DNA from: Balneolaceae bacterium
Lineage (GTDB): Bacteria; Bacteroidota; Rhodothermia; Balneolales; Balneolaceae
Length of the DNA stretch: 64,000 nt
Assembly: GCA_017640605.1 (NCBI GenBank)
Contig: JAEPQH010000002.1
Coordinates: 248,001 to 312,000, forward strand
Direction of reading: 5' to 3'
Of the stretch, positions 36,644 through 45,488 are shown piece after piece (positions within the stretch are counted from its first letter, which is position 1; the number at the start of each line of letters is the position of its first letter). Made by a program: the position numbers and the translations under genes. The notes below the pieces were generated by a model, which searched no databases, was not told where the DNA came from, and saw only the letters and a list, made by a program, of their open reading frames with translations.

Positions 36644-37939
36644 ATGGATTTCGGAAAAGTATTTCTAGTATTAAAGCGTGAATATTTAACAAGGGTGCGC
36701 ACCAAATCTTTCATTCTGTCTACCTTGTTAACTCCACTGGCTTTTATTGCCATGATGGCCATCGTGATTTACGTTTCTATTTCGGATGGCGAAGTTACAC
36801 GAACCGTAGCCGTAATCGATCAAACTGAGGTTCTATATAATAACCTAGAAGAGCTTGATCCGGCTCGATACTCGGATGCAAGCTCTCTCCCGCTTGATAG
36901 TGTTCGAGCTCAAGTGCTGGCAGGCGATGTTGACGGATACATCATTTTAACTGAAGACAATATCAGCTATACCGAAAAACCAACCTTAGTGTACGGTGGA
37001 GCCGGTGGAATCAGCTTTATCGAATCGGTTGAATCGGATGTGCGACGAGTTTTGAGGGAGGAACGACTCGCTCGAAGTAACGTTTCAACCGAAGTTCGCG
37101 AAATCTTTGAGACCCGCTACAACATTGATTCCCTAAAATTAACCGAGGAAGGTGAAGAAGAAGATAATGCCATAGTTGGGGCAGTATTCGGCTTCATTCT
37201 CGGACTTCTGATATTTATCGGTGTATTTGGTTACGGAGCCGTATTAATGCGCAGCGTGATTGAAGAAAAAACCAATCGTATTGTTGAGGTGATAGCTTCA
37301 TCTGTGAAACCGATTGAACTGATGACGGGTAAACTATTGGGCATCTGTGTGTTAGCTCTCACTCAATTTGGTATCTGGATTGTGTCATATATCGGGCTTT
37401 CGCTGGCAGCTGCGCCGGTAGCTACCATGTTTGTAGATGCACAAATGAGTAACATTCCACCGGAAGCAGTGGAAGCATCGGCTTCTTTCGATCCATCGAA
37501 ATTGGAAGCTTTTATCGTAGACCCAACCATCTTCCTGTTTTTCTTTGTGTTCTTTATTATCGGCTTTTTGATTTACGCCGGTATATTTGCTGCAATCGGA
37601 GCTGCTGTTGATTCGGAGCAAGATACACAGCAATTCATGATGCCCGTGATGATTCCTATTTTCATCGCCTATTTCCTGAATTTACGCGTTATGGAAAATC
37701 CCGATTCTACCATTGCGGTAGTTGCAAGCATGTTTCCATTAACAGCTCCCATCAACATGATTTCCAGAATTGCGGCAACCGATGTACCAATACTGCAAAT
37801 CATCACTTCCCTTTTGTTGATGAGCGTAACTTTTGTAGGACTGATGTGGTTAGCCGCTAAAATTTATCGAGTAGGAATTCTGATGTACGGCAAAAAACCA
37901 TCGTACAAGGAACTTGCTAAGTGGATTCGCCAAGGTTAA
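36644..37939 (+). CDS. ABC-2 type permease, NatB-like
   Basis: 431 aa. An N-terminal TM (about 22-45, ILSTLLTPLAFIAMMAIVIYVSI) is followed by a large extracytoplasmic loop (about 46-170, SDGEVTRTVAVIDQTEV and LAGDVDGYIIL), then about five C-terminal TMs from about 180 to 410, including VGAVFGFILGLLIFIGVFGYG and EEKTNRIVEVIASSVKP, the signature of ABC-2 NatB-type permeases. It forms the membrane partner of the preceding ATPase, with one base between them. A strong hairpin terminator follows at 37963. Confidence 0.9.
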   Translation: MDFGKVFLVLKREYLTRVRTKSFILSTLLTPLAFIAMMAIVIYVSISDGEVTRTVAVIDQTEVLYNNLEELDPARYSDASSLPLDSVRAQVLAGDVDGYIILTEDNISYTEKPTLVYGGAGGISFIESVESDVRRVLREERLARSNVSTEVREIFETRYNIDSLKLTEEGEEEDNAIVGAVFGFILGLLIFIGVFGYGAVLMRSVIEEKTNRIVEVIASSVKPIELMTGKLLGICVLALTQFGIWIVSYIGLSLAAAPVATMFVDAQMSNIPPEAVEASASFDPSKLEAFIVDPTIFLFFFVFFIIGFLIYAGIFAAIGAAVDSEQDTQQFMMPVMIPIFIAYFLNLRVMENPDSTIAVVASMFPLTAPINMISRIAATDVPILQIITSLLLMSVTFVGLMWLAAKIYRVGILMYGKKPSYKELAKWIRQG

Positions 37940-37962
37940 ATCCTGATCGATCAATAGTTTAG

Positions 37963-37999
37963 AAAGTCACCCTAATGCATAATTGGGGTGACTTTTTTT
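37963..37999 (+). terminator. Rho-independent terminator of the NatAB-like operon
   Basis: AAAGTCACCC (37963-37972) pairs with GGGTGACTTT (37986-37995), loop 13 nt, followed by T to 37999. The stem is AAA-rich on the other side as well, so it can also serve the convergent minus-strand gene ending at 38056. Confidence 0.92.
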
Positions 38000-38055
38000 G
38001 TTATAAAACAATCTCGCAACAAGAAGAACTGAGTTTGAATGAAGGAATTACTAGC

Positions 38056-40359
38056 TCAACGTAATTCTTCAATCACGGCAAAAATCATTGCTTTTACTCG
38101 TGGATCCATCTCGTTGAGCATTGCGGATTCCAAAAACTCGACAGCTGCAGTAGAGGATAAGAATCTTGGAGCGTGTTCTGCTGCCCAAAACCGAATTCTT
38201 GGGTCGGCATCGCTTGCTAAGGTTGCAAGTTTGTCTTGCCAGCTACTTGCATCGGTATCGTAATTTTCAAGATAGTTTAAGGCCGATTTTCGGATTTCAA
38301 AGGGGTAATCGCTCCCGGAATATTCATCGGCAATCGAACGGGCTTCCTCCGTAAAGTGCAAGCTATCTGCTTCGGAAATTAGATAAAGAGTTCGAACGCC
38401 CACGGTGTCTCTGCGCTGTAAGGTGTTCATGGTAGAAATCAATTCCTGGGTGTTAGCAAGTTGTTGATACACTTGAACACTTGCCCGGAAAACCTCTCCA
38501 TCTGCACGCAATAATTTCGAGCGAAGGCTCGATCGAACGTATTCGTTTCCTGAATAATTGATTAGTGCTTGAATTGAAGCCAATTGAATAGCTTCTGAAT
38601 CATTATTCAACCCTCTGATAAATTGTTCTTCGGTACCGGTTGCTCCATTGGTGAGTGCACCTAATGCTTCATAAAGTGCTGCAATAACCTCCGGATTCTC
38701 CTCAAAATTGAGAATATCGGTAAGGGCGAGTTGTAGATCAGGATTATCGCGATGTAGCTTTAGTTGCTTTGCCGCTTCTATTCTGTTCTCAGGCCGTTCG
38801 CTACGCAATTGGTTCAACAGAAAATATAGAGGCGCTTTACGAATCGTCAAATTATCCAGTGGAAATTCAGTCTCGTTAAATGTGATGAACTCTGTCGTTT
38901 CGGGTATAGCGATTCTAAGTGTATCAGATTCTCCGGTAAATGTGAGTTCCTGTTCGGAAACGTTATCGAATTCATGAATCACGATTTCGGTGGCGTACAG
39001 GTTTTCACCCACACCTTGTTCCAATTCGAACAGTAGAGTCAACTCAGAATCGAACTCGTCATATAAGATTTCTACTTCATAAGCTGGCAATACTTCATCG
39101 GCTTCACTCTCATCAACCAAAGATGGTGACGGTTTGAACCAGGAAATTCCTGTTTTTGAATACCAATATTCCGCATAATCGTCGAAAGTAGTTAAGCCGG
39201 AATATTGTCGCATTAAATCAGTTAAGCTCTCAAGAAGCGTATTTCTGAAAGTCTCCTGTTCGCCAGGAAACGCGGCTTGCCATCGATTCCAATGCTGTAT
39301 GGTCCATAAAGAATCAGGATTTTGAATTCGCGCCGGTTCATCGTTAATACTGTAGTGCAATGCCGATGTAAGTAACCCATTTACACCTTCATTTTCTAGG
39401 TGCAGATATTGCTCATCAAATTGATATTCCCCGAACCACTGTTTGCTTACATTGCGTGATAATTGATGACTTGGCTCTCCCAAGCGATCAAACAAGTAAA
39501 CGGTTCCGGTTCCGTGCGTCCTTTCCATCCACAAATTATCAGGTAACAGAACCATATTCAGGCTTTCGTGTGGATACTCGAAACTTAATTCATCCTCGAT
39601 TTCTTTTTTTAATCGCGCCGCTTCTACTATAATGGAATTTGCCAACGCTTGATGCTCTTCACCCGCCGGATGAAAAAGTCTTACTTTTGTAAACCCAGCT
39701 GTCATTTCTGAAATCAGAAAATCACCTACTACAAAACCTATACCCGTTGCATTAATTTCATTCTCGGTGGTGTAATGCACACGCTTTTTGGTTTCGGTGA
39801 TCGCCAGCGTTTCTTCAAGATTGCCGTTAAACATCACTTCCATTTGCAAGGGAATACTTAAATACGCATCCACCGTAAACTGCTCTCTGGGATGGTCGAA
39901 AACCGGCATCCAATGCCTATGAGCCAACGGATTCATCGATGACCACATATTCCCTAAGTGATCGTTATGCAATCCGTAATCAGATTGTGATTGCCATTGG
40001 ATGGTTAGCTCAAATTCCTCGCCAGCTGATATCATTTCTTCAAAAAGTATATCCAGCGTATCGCCTCGAACTTCAAAATCAGAGGCTTCTCCATCTACCG
40101 ACAATTCCGTAATTGAAAGCTCGGCTGCATGCATCGAAAGTACCGACAAATCGATGGCTTTTGCTTTGATGGTATAGGTAACCTGTCCGCTGAGCAGTTT
40201 ATTCGCAGGATCGATATCCAGCCTTAGTTCGGCATGAGAAATATCATAAGGATGAAAAGGATGATTTTCGTAGTCGAATTGAATTTCCTCGCATGATTGT
40301 ACAAGCGAGAAAGCTGAAAAAATGAAGGTAACTAAGTGTAGCGCGAGCGATCTGATCAT
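38056..40359 (-). CDS. Lipoprotein related to M1 aminopeptidase, catalytic zinc site lost, with HEAT-like C-terminus
   Basis: 767 aa. Signal peptide ends SAFSLVQSC, Cys at about 23, so lipid-anchored. Residues about 35-215 are the beta-rich M1 N-terminal domain (ISHAELRLDIDP, the start pattern of M1). The zinc region is broken: HELAHQWFG of active enzymes reads RNVSKQWFG (302-310), so both His ligands and the catalytic Glu are gone, while QWFG and the NEG third-ligand strip (LENEGVNG) remain. The GAMEN exopeptidase loop is replaced by WMERTHGTG. From about residue 520 the chain is alpha-helical and HEAT-like (NRIEAAKQLKLHRD, PEVIAALYEALGALT). Best guess: a substrate-binding or scaffold pseudo-enzyme. 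One-base overlap (TAATG) with the upstream gene implies an operon. Confidence 0.8.
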   Translation of the reverse strand: MIRSLALHLVTFIFSAFSLVQSCEEIQFDYENHPFHPYDISHAELRLDIDPANKLLSGQVTYTIKAKAIDLSVLSMHAAELSITELSVDGEASDFEVRGDTLDILFEEMISAGEEFELTIQWQSQSDYGLHNDHLGNMWSSMNPLAHRHWMPVFDHPREQFTVDAYLSIPLQMEVMFNGNLEETLAITETKKRVHYTTENEINATGIGFVVGDFLISEMTAGFTKVRLFHPAGEEHQALANSIIVEAARLKKEIEDELSFEYPHESLNMVLLPDNLWMERTHGTGTVYLFDRLGEPSHQLSRNVSKQWFGEYQFDEQYLHLENEGVNGLLTSALHYSINDEPARIQNPDSLWTIQHWNRWQAAFPGEQETFRNTLLESLTDLMRQYSGLTTFDDYAEYWYSKTGISWFKPSPSLVDESEADEVLPAYEVEILYDEFDSELTLLFELEQGVGENLYATEIVIHEFDNVSEQELTFTGESDTLRIAIPETTEFITFNETEFPLDNLTIRKAPLYFLLNQLRSERPENRIEAAKQLKLHRDNPDLQLALTDILNFEENPEVIAALYEALGALTNGATGTEEQFIRGLNNDSEAIQLASIQALINYSGNEYVRSSLRSKLLRADGEVFRASVQVYQQLANTQELISTMNTLQRRDTVGVRTLYLISEADSLHFTEEARSIADEYSGSDYPFEIRKSALNYLENYDTDASSWQDKLATLASDADPRIRFWAAEHAPRFLSSTAAVEFLESAMLNEMDPRVKAMIFAVIEELR

Positions 40360-41135
40360 TAATTTTTGTGTGCTTCGAGTATTTTTAGAACTTGAGGATA
40401 AAGAGCTTTATTCGTTGAAAATCCATTGCCGGAATGAATCGTTTCTACTCCGTTTTTATCACTAAAGATCCCACCAGCTTCTTTAAGAACAGGCAAAAGA
40501 GCAGCGGCATCCCAGATATTCAATTCCGGATCAAACATAATATCAGCACGACCGATTGCTACCATCATGTGCCCGTATGCATCTCCCCATGTTCTATGCA
40601 ATTTGGTTTCCGTCATTAACTGCTGAAATTCTTCTTCCATACCGCAATCTCTAAACCGACGAATTTCTGTAACAAGAAAAGTGGCTTCATCCATATTTTC
40701 GGTATTTCTTACCGAGATCGGTTCATCGTTCAAAGTAGCTCCTTCTCCTATTCCTGCCGCACAAAGTTCATCGAGAGCAGGTGCATTAATTACCCCAACT
40801 ACCGGCTCATTATCTATCATAATTCCAATTAACGTGGTGTAGAACGGCACACCGTGGATGAAAGATTTTGTGCCATCAATCGGATCAAGCACCCATTGAA
40901 TATTACTTTCCTCATTGGTACGACCAAATTCCTCGCCAATGATGCCGTGATCGGGATATCGCTTTAAAATCTCTTCTCTGATAATTTGTTCGGTTTCGCG
41001 GTCGGCAATGGTAACCGGGGAATCATCGGCTTTGCTGATTACTTCGAAATCTTTCTTGAAGTATTTGAGTGTATGTTGCCCGCCGATATATGCAATTTCC
41101 TTTGCAGCTTCAAGAAGCTCTTTAATGTCTGCCAT
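40359..41135 (-). CDS. hisN: Inositol monophosphatase-family phosphatase (HisN-like)
   Basis: 258 aa. Metal-binding motif WVLDPIDGTKSF (about 81-92), first-site Glu in IGEEFGR, and second-site DPELNIWDAAAL near residue 205, the set of IMPase-type phosphatases. The length and the WGDAYGHMMVAIGRADIMFDPEL segment are close to histidinol-phosphatases of the HisN branch rather than to SuhB, so hisN is a probable, not certain, symbol. It hydrolyses a sugar- or amino-alcohol phosphate with Mg2+. It is the first gene of an operon with the pseudo-M1 lipoprotein; the link is not understood. Confidence 0.8.
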   Translation of the reverse strand: MADIKELLEAAKEIAYIGGQHTLKYFKKDFEVISKADDSPVTIADRETEQIIREEILKRYPDHGIIGEEFGRTNEESNIQWVLDPIDGTKSFIHGVPFYTTLIGIMIDNEPVVGVINAPALDELCAAGIGEGATLNDEPISVRNTENMDEATFLVTEIRRFRDCGMEEEFQQLMTETKLHRTWGDAYGHMMVAIGRADIMFDPELNIWDAAALLPVLKEAGGIFSDKNGVETIHSGNGFSTNKALYPQVLKILEAHKN

Positions 41136-41241
41136 GTTGAATAGTTCGTTTTAAGTGAGTGAATGAGTGACAGCCTTAAAATTAAGCAATCTGAATACGA
41201 ACTATGAAGTTAATTTCGGCAGATTAAAAATTCATAGCCAT

Positions 41242-41275
41242 AAAAAAAGGGCACGCCGTTCAAAGCCTACCCTTT
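41242..41275 (-). terminator. Rho-independent terminator of the VIT-domain gene (minus strand)
   Basis: On the minus strand AAGGGTAGGC and GCGTGCCCTT form a stem with one mismatch, followed by seven T. It lies about 120 bp behind the stop at 41395. Confidence 0.75.
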
Positions 41276-41394
41276 GGTTAATAGAGGTATTTTTAGAAAG
41301 CGATCACAGCTTCTAATACCTTACAAAACTATCTATTGCTCAACTACAGGGTAGGTTTTATAGATGAAGAAAGTGTGAAGAACGTACCTTATAT

Positions 41395-43530
41395 TTATTT
41401 TAAATAAGTGATTTTCAGGGTTTTGATGGTGTACGGAGTTTTAAGTACAACCAGATAAACTCCGGTAGCAATATTCGTCGAATTATTTACATCCCAGCTT
41501 ACCTGAAAGTTTTTCAACCCTGAAAATTCTTGAGTATTAAGGGTAGCCACTTTTTGCCCAATGATATTATAAATTTCAATGCTGCTTGTGGATGCATCCC
41601 AAAGTTCTGACACTTCTACATTGATATTTACACTTGGGTTAAACGGATTGGGATATGCACTTAAAGAGTCGATTTCGAACGATTCCGGCACGATTTCTTC
41701 TTCGATAGGTACGATGGCCGACTCATCGATACAGGTTGCGCAGGCAAACACAGTATCACTTGGTTCTAACGCCAAAAACGAGGTGTACCTAGAAAGCACT
41801 CGATTCTCAAGACTCATTTCGATGATATCTTCAATCTCTTCGTTGGATGGATTCCCATTCTCTAATTGTTTGATGCGCTGGCCAACCCAAATCTTTTTCA
41901 AAACACTATCTGCCGGACTTAGATCTTCTTCCGCAACCGTGATTTGTTTAGAAAATACTTCATCCCGATAAAATCCTGATATTTGAATGTCGAAGGGAGC
42001 CGCACCGGTAAACTTACCCAATTGGTAATAAGATGATGAACTCAAACTGCTGTTTTCATCTTCTGAAGTGTATCTACCATAACTGAAACCACCATTTATC
42101 AACGGATACACCTCCATATCAGAAATCGCTCCGTTTACTTTTTGTAAGGATGTGGACAAGATCTCATATTCATTGGATGAATCATTGTGATCGGTGAGTT
42201 CGCCCGCGGTATCACGAGTTAAATTCAAATAGAAATATTCATTGCCGAGATAGTAACGACCATTTCGCCACTCGTAATTGAAATTTTTTGTTTGAATATC
42301 TGCCACATGTACCGTGGGAAAGTTACCTCCTGCATAATCTACTAGTGCGTCAAGCAGTGTGTTTGCATTTTCGATATTACTATAGTTCTGTGAAGAGGCT
42401 ATCAATAAAATGGAACTGTTTTGCTCACTAGATTCCGTAAAATCGTACGCATCGGTGAGTAAATTATCCATGTTGCTAAACGCTGACTCTAAATCTTCAT
42501 TTTCCAAAAAAGCAGTAAAAGCACTATCGATAGTGGCATCGTTTGCCAATATCCATTCATCCGACATTTTTAATGTTGTTAATCCTGAAAAGAAGACATT
42601 AAAAGAATCCTTGTCGGATAGATATGTTTTGAGCTGTTCTTGCACGTTTTGCATCAAATCTGTTTCAACCAGATTTGTGTTATTCATGTCCAAATCTACT
42701 AAAACAAGAACATTCTGTGTGAACTCCGAATCAATCAACTCAAACGGTAATAATGAGATGTCAAAATATTTATCGGTACCGTCATCGTAGGTTCGCACTT
42801 GTATGGAATCTTGTTTTTCCTGATGTGTGATACTGAATGAACGCACATATCCGCTAGAAGGAATAGTAGTTTTTATAAAAGGACGTTCCTCTAAAGATCC
42901 TGACTCAAATGTGACGGAAGATTCTCCCGAAATCTTCACTTTTTCTGCATTAGAATCAGTGAAAATCAAAAAACCGGGATCAGCAGTTTCTGAAGTAGTA
43001 AGTTTTTGCAGCTGATCAGGTAAACGAACACTTTTTGATGATGAATTTACAGTGTTGGGCACCAAATAAGTAAGCCTGATTTTCCGCTCTTCGGTTGGCT
43101 TAAACGGATAGATTCTTAATTCGTACCACCCATCACCGTTTTTATAAATAATGGCAGGATCTTTTCGTCGATTTACAATCCCTTCATAAATTCGCTCGGC
43201 GGTCCACCGGTCGTACATTCGGGCTTCCATAATTTCATCCCCTACCCAGAGCCAAAGGTTTGTAATCTCGTAAGTTTCAGGGAGCCTGAAATACGCATAT
43301 AACTCAATTTGTGTGCCTGCTGCGAACTCGTTGGGATTATCTGACTTAAAACTCAGGTATGAGTTCACCTCAGAATAAGCTCCCTTATCTGTAACACTGT
43401 AAACATTTTCAGTTAACGTAACCCCCGTATTTTGCCATGTCCGATCAGGATTTGAAATCCTCATATACTGTGCATTGGCACTTATTGAAATTATCCCGAA
43501 AAAAAGAATTGCAATTATTGACTTATACAT
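41395..43530 (-). CDS. VIT-domain secreted protein with T9SS type A sorting domain
   Basis: 711 aa. Signal peptide to about residue 20 (IISISANAQ). The vault/inter-alpha-trypsin (VIT) domain spans about 30-160 (YAYFRLPETYEITNLWLWVGDEIMEARMYDRWTAERIYEGIV, with ELRIYPFKPTEERKIRLTYLV). A vWA-like region starts near 265 (NVLVLVDLDMNNTNL), but the MIDAS DxSxS is not kept (DLDMNN). A linker follows, and a C-terminal sorting domain covers about 610-711 (AYPNPFNPSVNINVE, IEIYNIIGQKVATL, KTLKITYLK), which directs transport across the outer membrane by the type IX system. It is probably a large surface or secreted adhesion-type protein. It stands alone with its own terminator. Confidence 0.88.
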   Translation of the reverse strand: MYKSIIAILFFGIISISANAQYMRISNPDRTWQNTGVTLTENVYSVTDKGAYSEVNSYLSFKSDNPNEFAAGTQIELYAYFRLPETYEITNLWLWVGDEIMEARMYDRWTAERIYEGIVNRRKDPAIIYKNGDGWYELRIYPFKPTEERKIRLTYLVPNTVNSSSKSVRLPDQLQKLTTSETADPGFLIFTDSNAEKVKISGESSVTFESGSLEERPFIKTTIPSSGYVRSFSITHQEKQDSIQVRTYDDGTDKYFDISLLPFELIDSEFTQNVLVLVDLDMNNTNLVETDLMQNVQEQLKTYLSDKDSFNVFFSGLTTLKMSDEWILANDATIDSAFTAFLENEDLESAFSNMDNLLTDAYDFTESSEQNSSILLIASSQNYSNIENANTLLDALVDYAGGNFPTVHVADIQTKNFNYEWRNGRYYLGNEYFYLNLTRDTAGELTDHNDSSNEYEILSTSLQKVNGAISDMEVYPLINGGFSYGRYTSEDENSSLSSSSYYQLGKFTGAAPFDIQISGFYRDEVFSKQITVAEEDLSPADSVLKKIWVGQRIKQLENGNPSNEEIEDIIEMSLENRVLSRYTSFLALEPSDTVFACATCIDESAIVPIEEEIVPESFEIDSLSAYPNPFNPSVNINVEVSELWDASTSSIEIYNIIGQKVATLNTQEFSGLKNFQVSWDVNNSTNIATGVYLVVLKTPYTIKTLKITYLK

Positions 43531-43668
43531 GTTAGAGCCTTGAATAATTAATTGTAATAATTGTATTTACAATACAAACCTACGAAGAATATTAAACTCT
43601 AGTGTGAACTATTTGTGAATATATTTTATACTTAATTTCCATACATCAAAAACACAATTCAGGTTATT

Positions 43669-44835
43669 TTGAACGCCCAGCAATTAGAGAAAAAGCATCA
43701 TTTTCAGGTTTACAATCGCTACCCGGTAACACTTAAAGAAGGAAGTGGAGCTAAAGTCTGGGATATTGAAGGAAAAGAGTATATCGACCTACTGGCAGGA
43801 ATTGCTGTGAATAACTTGGGGCATTGTCACCCGGCCATTGTTGAGGCCATCAATGAGCAATCCAAAAAACTTCTGCATACCTCGAATTTCTATTATACCG
43901 AGGAACAAAGTGAGTTCATTTCCCGACTGGCTTTCCTAAGTGGATTGGATCGTGTGTTCTTGTGTAATTCCGGATTAGAGGCAATGGAAGCCTGTGTAAA
44001 ACTTGCTCGCGCGTGGGGACATCAACATGGCAAATCCGGCCATATTATTTCTCTTACAAATGGATTTCATGGTCGATCACTTGCCGGAGTTACGTTAAGC
44101 AAGCCTTTTTATCAACAAGGTTTTGATCCTCTGCCTGCTGGTTTCCAACAATCACCATTTAATGATTTTGAGGCGCTACTGGAACACGTTGATGATCAAA
44201 CTATAGCTATCGCTTTTGAATTGATTCAGGGAAATAGTGGTGTACATATTGCAGAGAAAGAGTTTGTACAACAAGTGCGCGATTTGTGTACAGAAAAGGG
44301 AATCTTGTTGATCATCGACGAAGTGCAAACCGGTGTTGCCCGAACTGGAAAATTCTGGTGTTACGAACATTATGGCATCAAACCGGACGTTGTTGCAAGT
44401 GCAAAAGCTCTGGCCGGGGGCATCCCAATTGGAGCTATTATGGCGGAAGAATCGGTGGCAGCGGCTTTTGACTTTGGCCAACACGGCACCACATTTGGTG
44501 GTAATCCCTTTGCATGTGCAGTTGGCAATGCCTGTTTAAAAACCATTTCGCAACATAACATTGCAGAACAGGCCGCCGAAAAGGGGCATTACATGATGGA
44601 ATTGATTCGAAACAAAACCAAAGGTAATTCTGTTGTAAAAGAAGTGCGGGGAATGGGCTTAATGATTGGCGTTGAGTTAGATATCCCGGGTCGCCCTGTG
44701 GTAGAGCGTATGTTTGAACTGGGAGTACTCAGTAATGTTGCCGGTGGAAATGTGTTACGAATTGTGCCGCCGTTAATTATCTCGCAAGAAGAAATTGATC
44801 GCTCTGTTGAGATTCTAGCTCAAGCCCTAAGTTGA
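43669..44835 (+). CDS. argD: Acetylornithine/ornithine-type aminotransferase
   Basis: 388 aa, PLP-dependent class III aminotransferase. The Schiff-base Lys is Lys246 in SAKALAGGIPIGAI; LLIIDEVQTGVARTGKFWCYEHYGI precedes it, and LHTSNFYYTEEQSEFISRL, FLCNSGLEAMEACVKLAR and NGFHGRSLAGVTLSK match ArgD. In arginine synthesis it makes N-acetylornithine. No other arg gene is near, so a role with another omega-amino donor (for example succinylornithine) is possible. The start is a TTG at 43669; no in-frame ATG fits, and the N-terminal sequence matches the family start. AGG six bases upstream could serve as ribosome site. Confidence 0.85.
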   Translation: MNAQQLEKKHHFQVYNRYPVTLKEGSGAKVWDIEGKEYIDLLAGIAVNNLGHCHPAIVEAINEQSKKLLHTSNFYYTEEQSEFISRLAFLSGLDRVFLCNSGLEAMEACVKLARAWGHQHGKSGHIISLTNGFHGRSLAGVTLSKPFYQQGFDPLPAGFQQSPFNDFEALLEHVDDQTIAIAFELIQGNSGVHIAEKEFVQQVRDLCTEKGILLIIDEVQTGVARTGKFWCYEHYGIKPDVVASAKALAGGIPIGAIMAEESVAAAFDFGQHGTTFGGNPFACAVGNACLKTISQHNIAEQAAEKGHYMMELIRNKTKGNSVVKEVRGMGLMIGVELDIPGRPVVERMFELGVLSNVAGGNVLRIVPPLIISQEEIDRSVEILAQALS

Positions 44836-44866
44836 AAATAGAATTGTACAAAACAGTTCATCGTCT

Positions 44867-45463
44867 ATGCATAAAATATCTACATTTTTGTTTCCTTTAT
44901 TGTTGATGGGATATCATTCAAACGCACAGTCCTTTGAGTTTACTTCAGATATACTACCCAACAGTTCCATTTCTATCAATGGTAAATCGAATGTGAATTC
45001 TTTTAGTTGTAGCTACAATAATCCCTTTCCTGATGTAACCCTTCAACATACTTCCACATTAAAAGAAAACACTTTTTTGGTGAATGGTGATACTCTGGCA
45101 CTAAAAATTAAAGAGTTTGACTGCGGTAAGCGTGGGGTAAATCGTGATATGCGAAAAACCCTGAAAGCGGATGATTATCCTACCATAGATGCCTGGATCG
45201 ATCGCATTACTTTAAACGAATCGGGCGAAGCAATCGCCATTATGCTGGTTTCAATTGCAGGAACAACTAATCAGTACGAAGTGAAAATAGATGAAACGCC
45301 GGATACTGAAGTACTCGAAATCAAAGGAGAGCAGGAAATTTTTCTTTCCGATTTTAACCTCGATACACCAAGCGCACTTTTCGGATTAGTAACCGTTGAG
45401 GATCGGTTCGTAGTTGAGTTTGAGCTGAACATCAAACAAAAAAAAGGCAGCCTAGAAAACTAA
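44867..45463 (+). CDS. YceI-like exported protein (divergent)
   Basis: 198 aa, signal peptide to about residue 21 (LLLMGYHSNAQ). The pattern SISINGKSNVNSFSC, KADDYPTIDAWIDRITL, VSIAGTTNQYEVKID and FLSDFNLDTPSALFG follows YceI/lipocalin-like isoprenoid-binding proteins in order and spacing, although similarity to the second copy at 46788 is modest. YceI proteins bind polyisoprenoids in the periplasm. It starts 31 bp after argD and could share its transcript. Its last codons contain the stem of the convergent porin terminator (45444-45471). Confidence 0.75.
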   Translation: MHKISTFLFPLLLMGYHSNAQSFEFTSDILPNSSISINGKSNVNSFSCSYNNPFPDVTLQHTSTLKENTFLVNGDTLALKIKEFDCGKRGVNRDMRKTLKADDYPTIDAWIDRITLNESGEAIAIMLVSIAGTTNQYEVKIDETPDTEVLEIKGEQEIFLSDFNLDTPSALFGLVTVEDRFVVEFELNIKQKKGSLEN

Positions 45464-45471
45464 GCTGCCTT
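45437..45471 (-). terminator. Rho-independent terminator of the porin gene, inside the YceI-like coding end
   Basis: On the minus strand AAGGCAGCTTAG pairs with CTAGGCTGCCTT across a TTTT loop and is followed by about eight T. Most of the stem lies within the last codons of the convergent gene ending at 45463. Confidence 0.88.
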
Positions 45472-45488
45472 AAGAGGGTTCTATTAAT

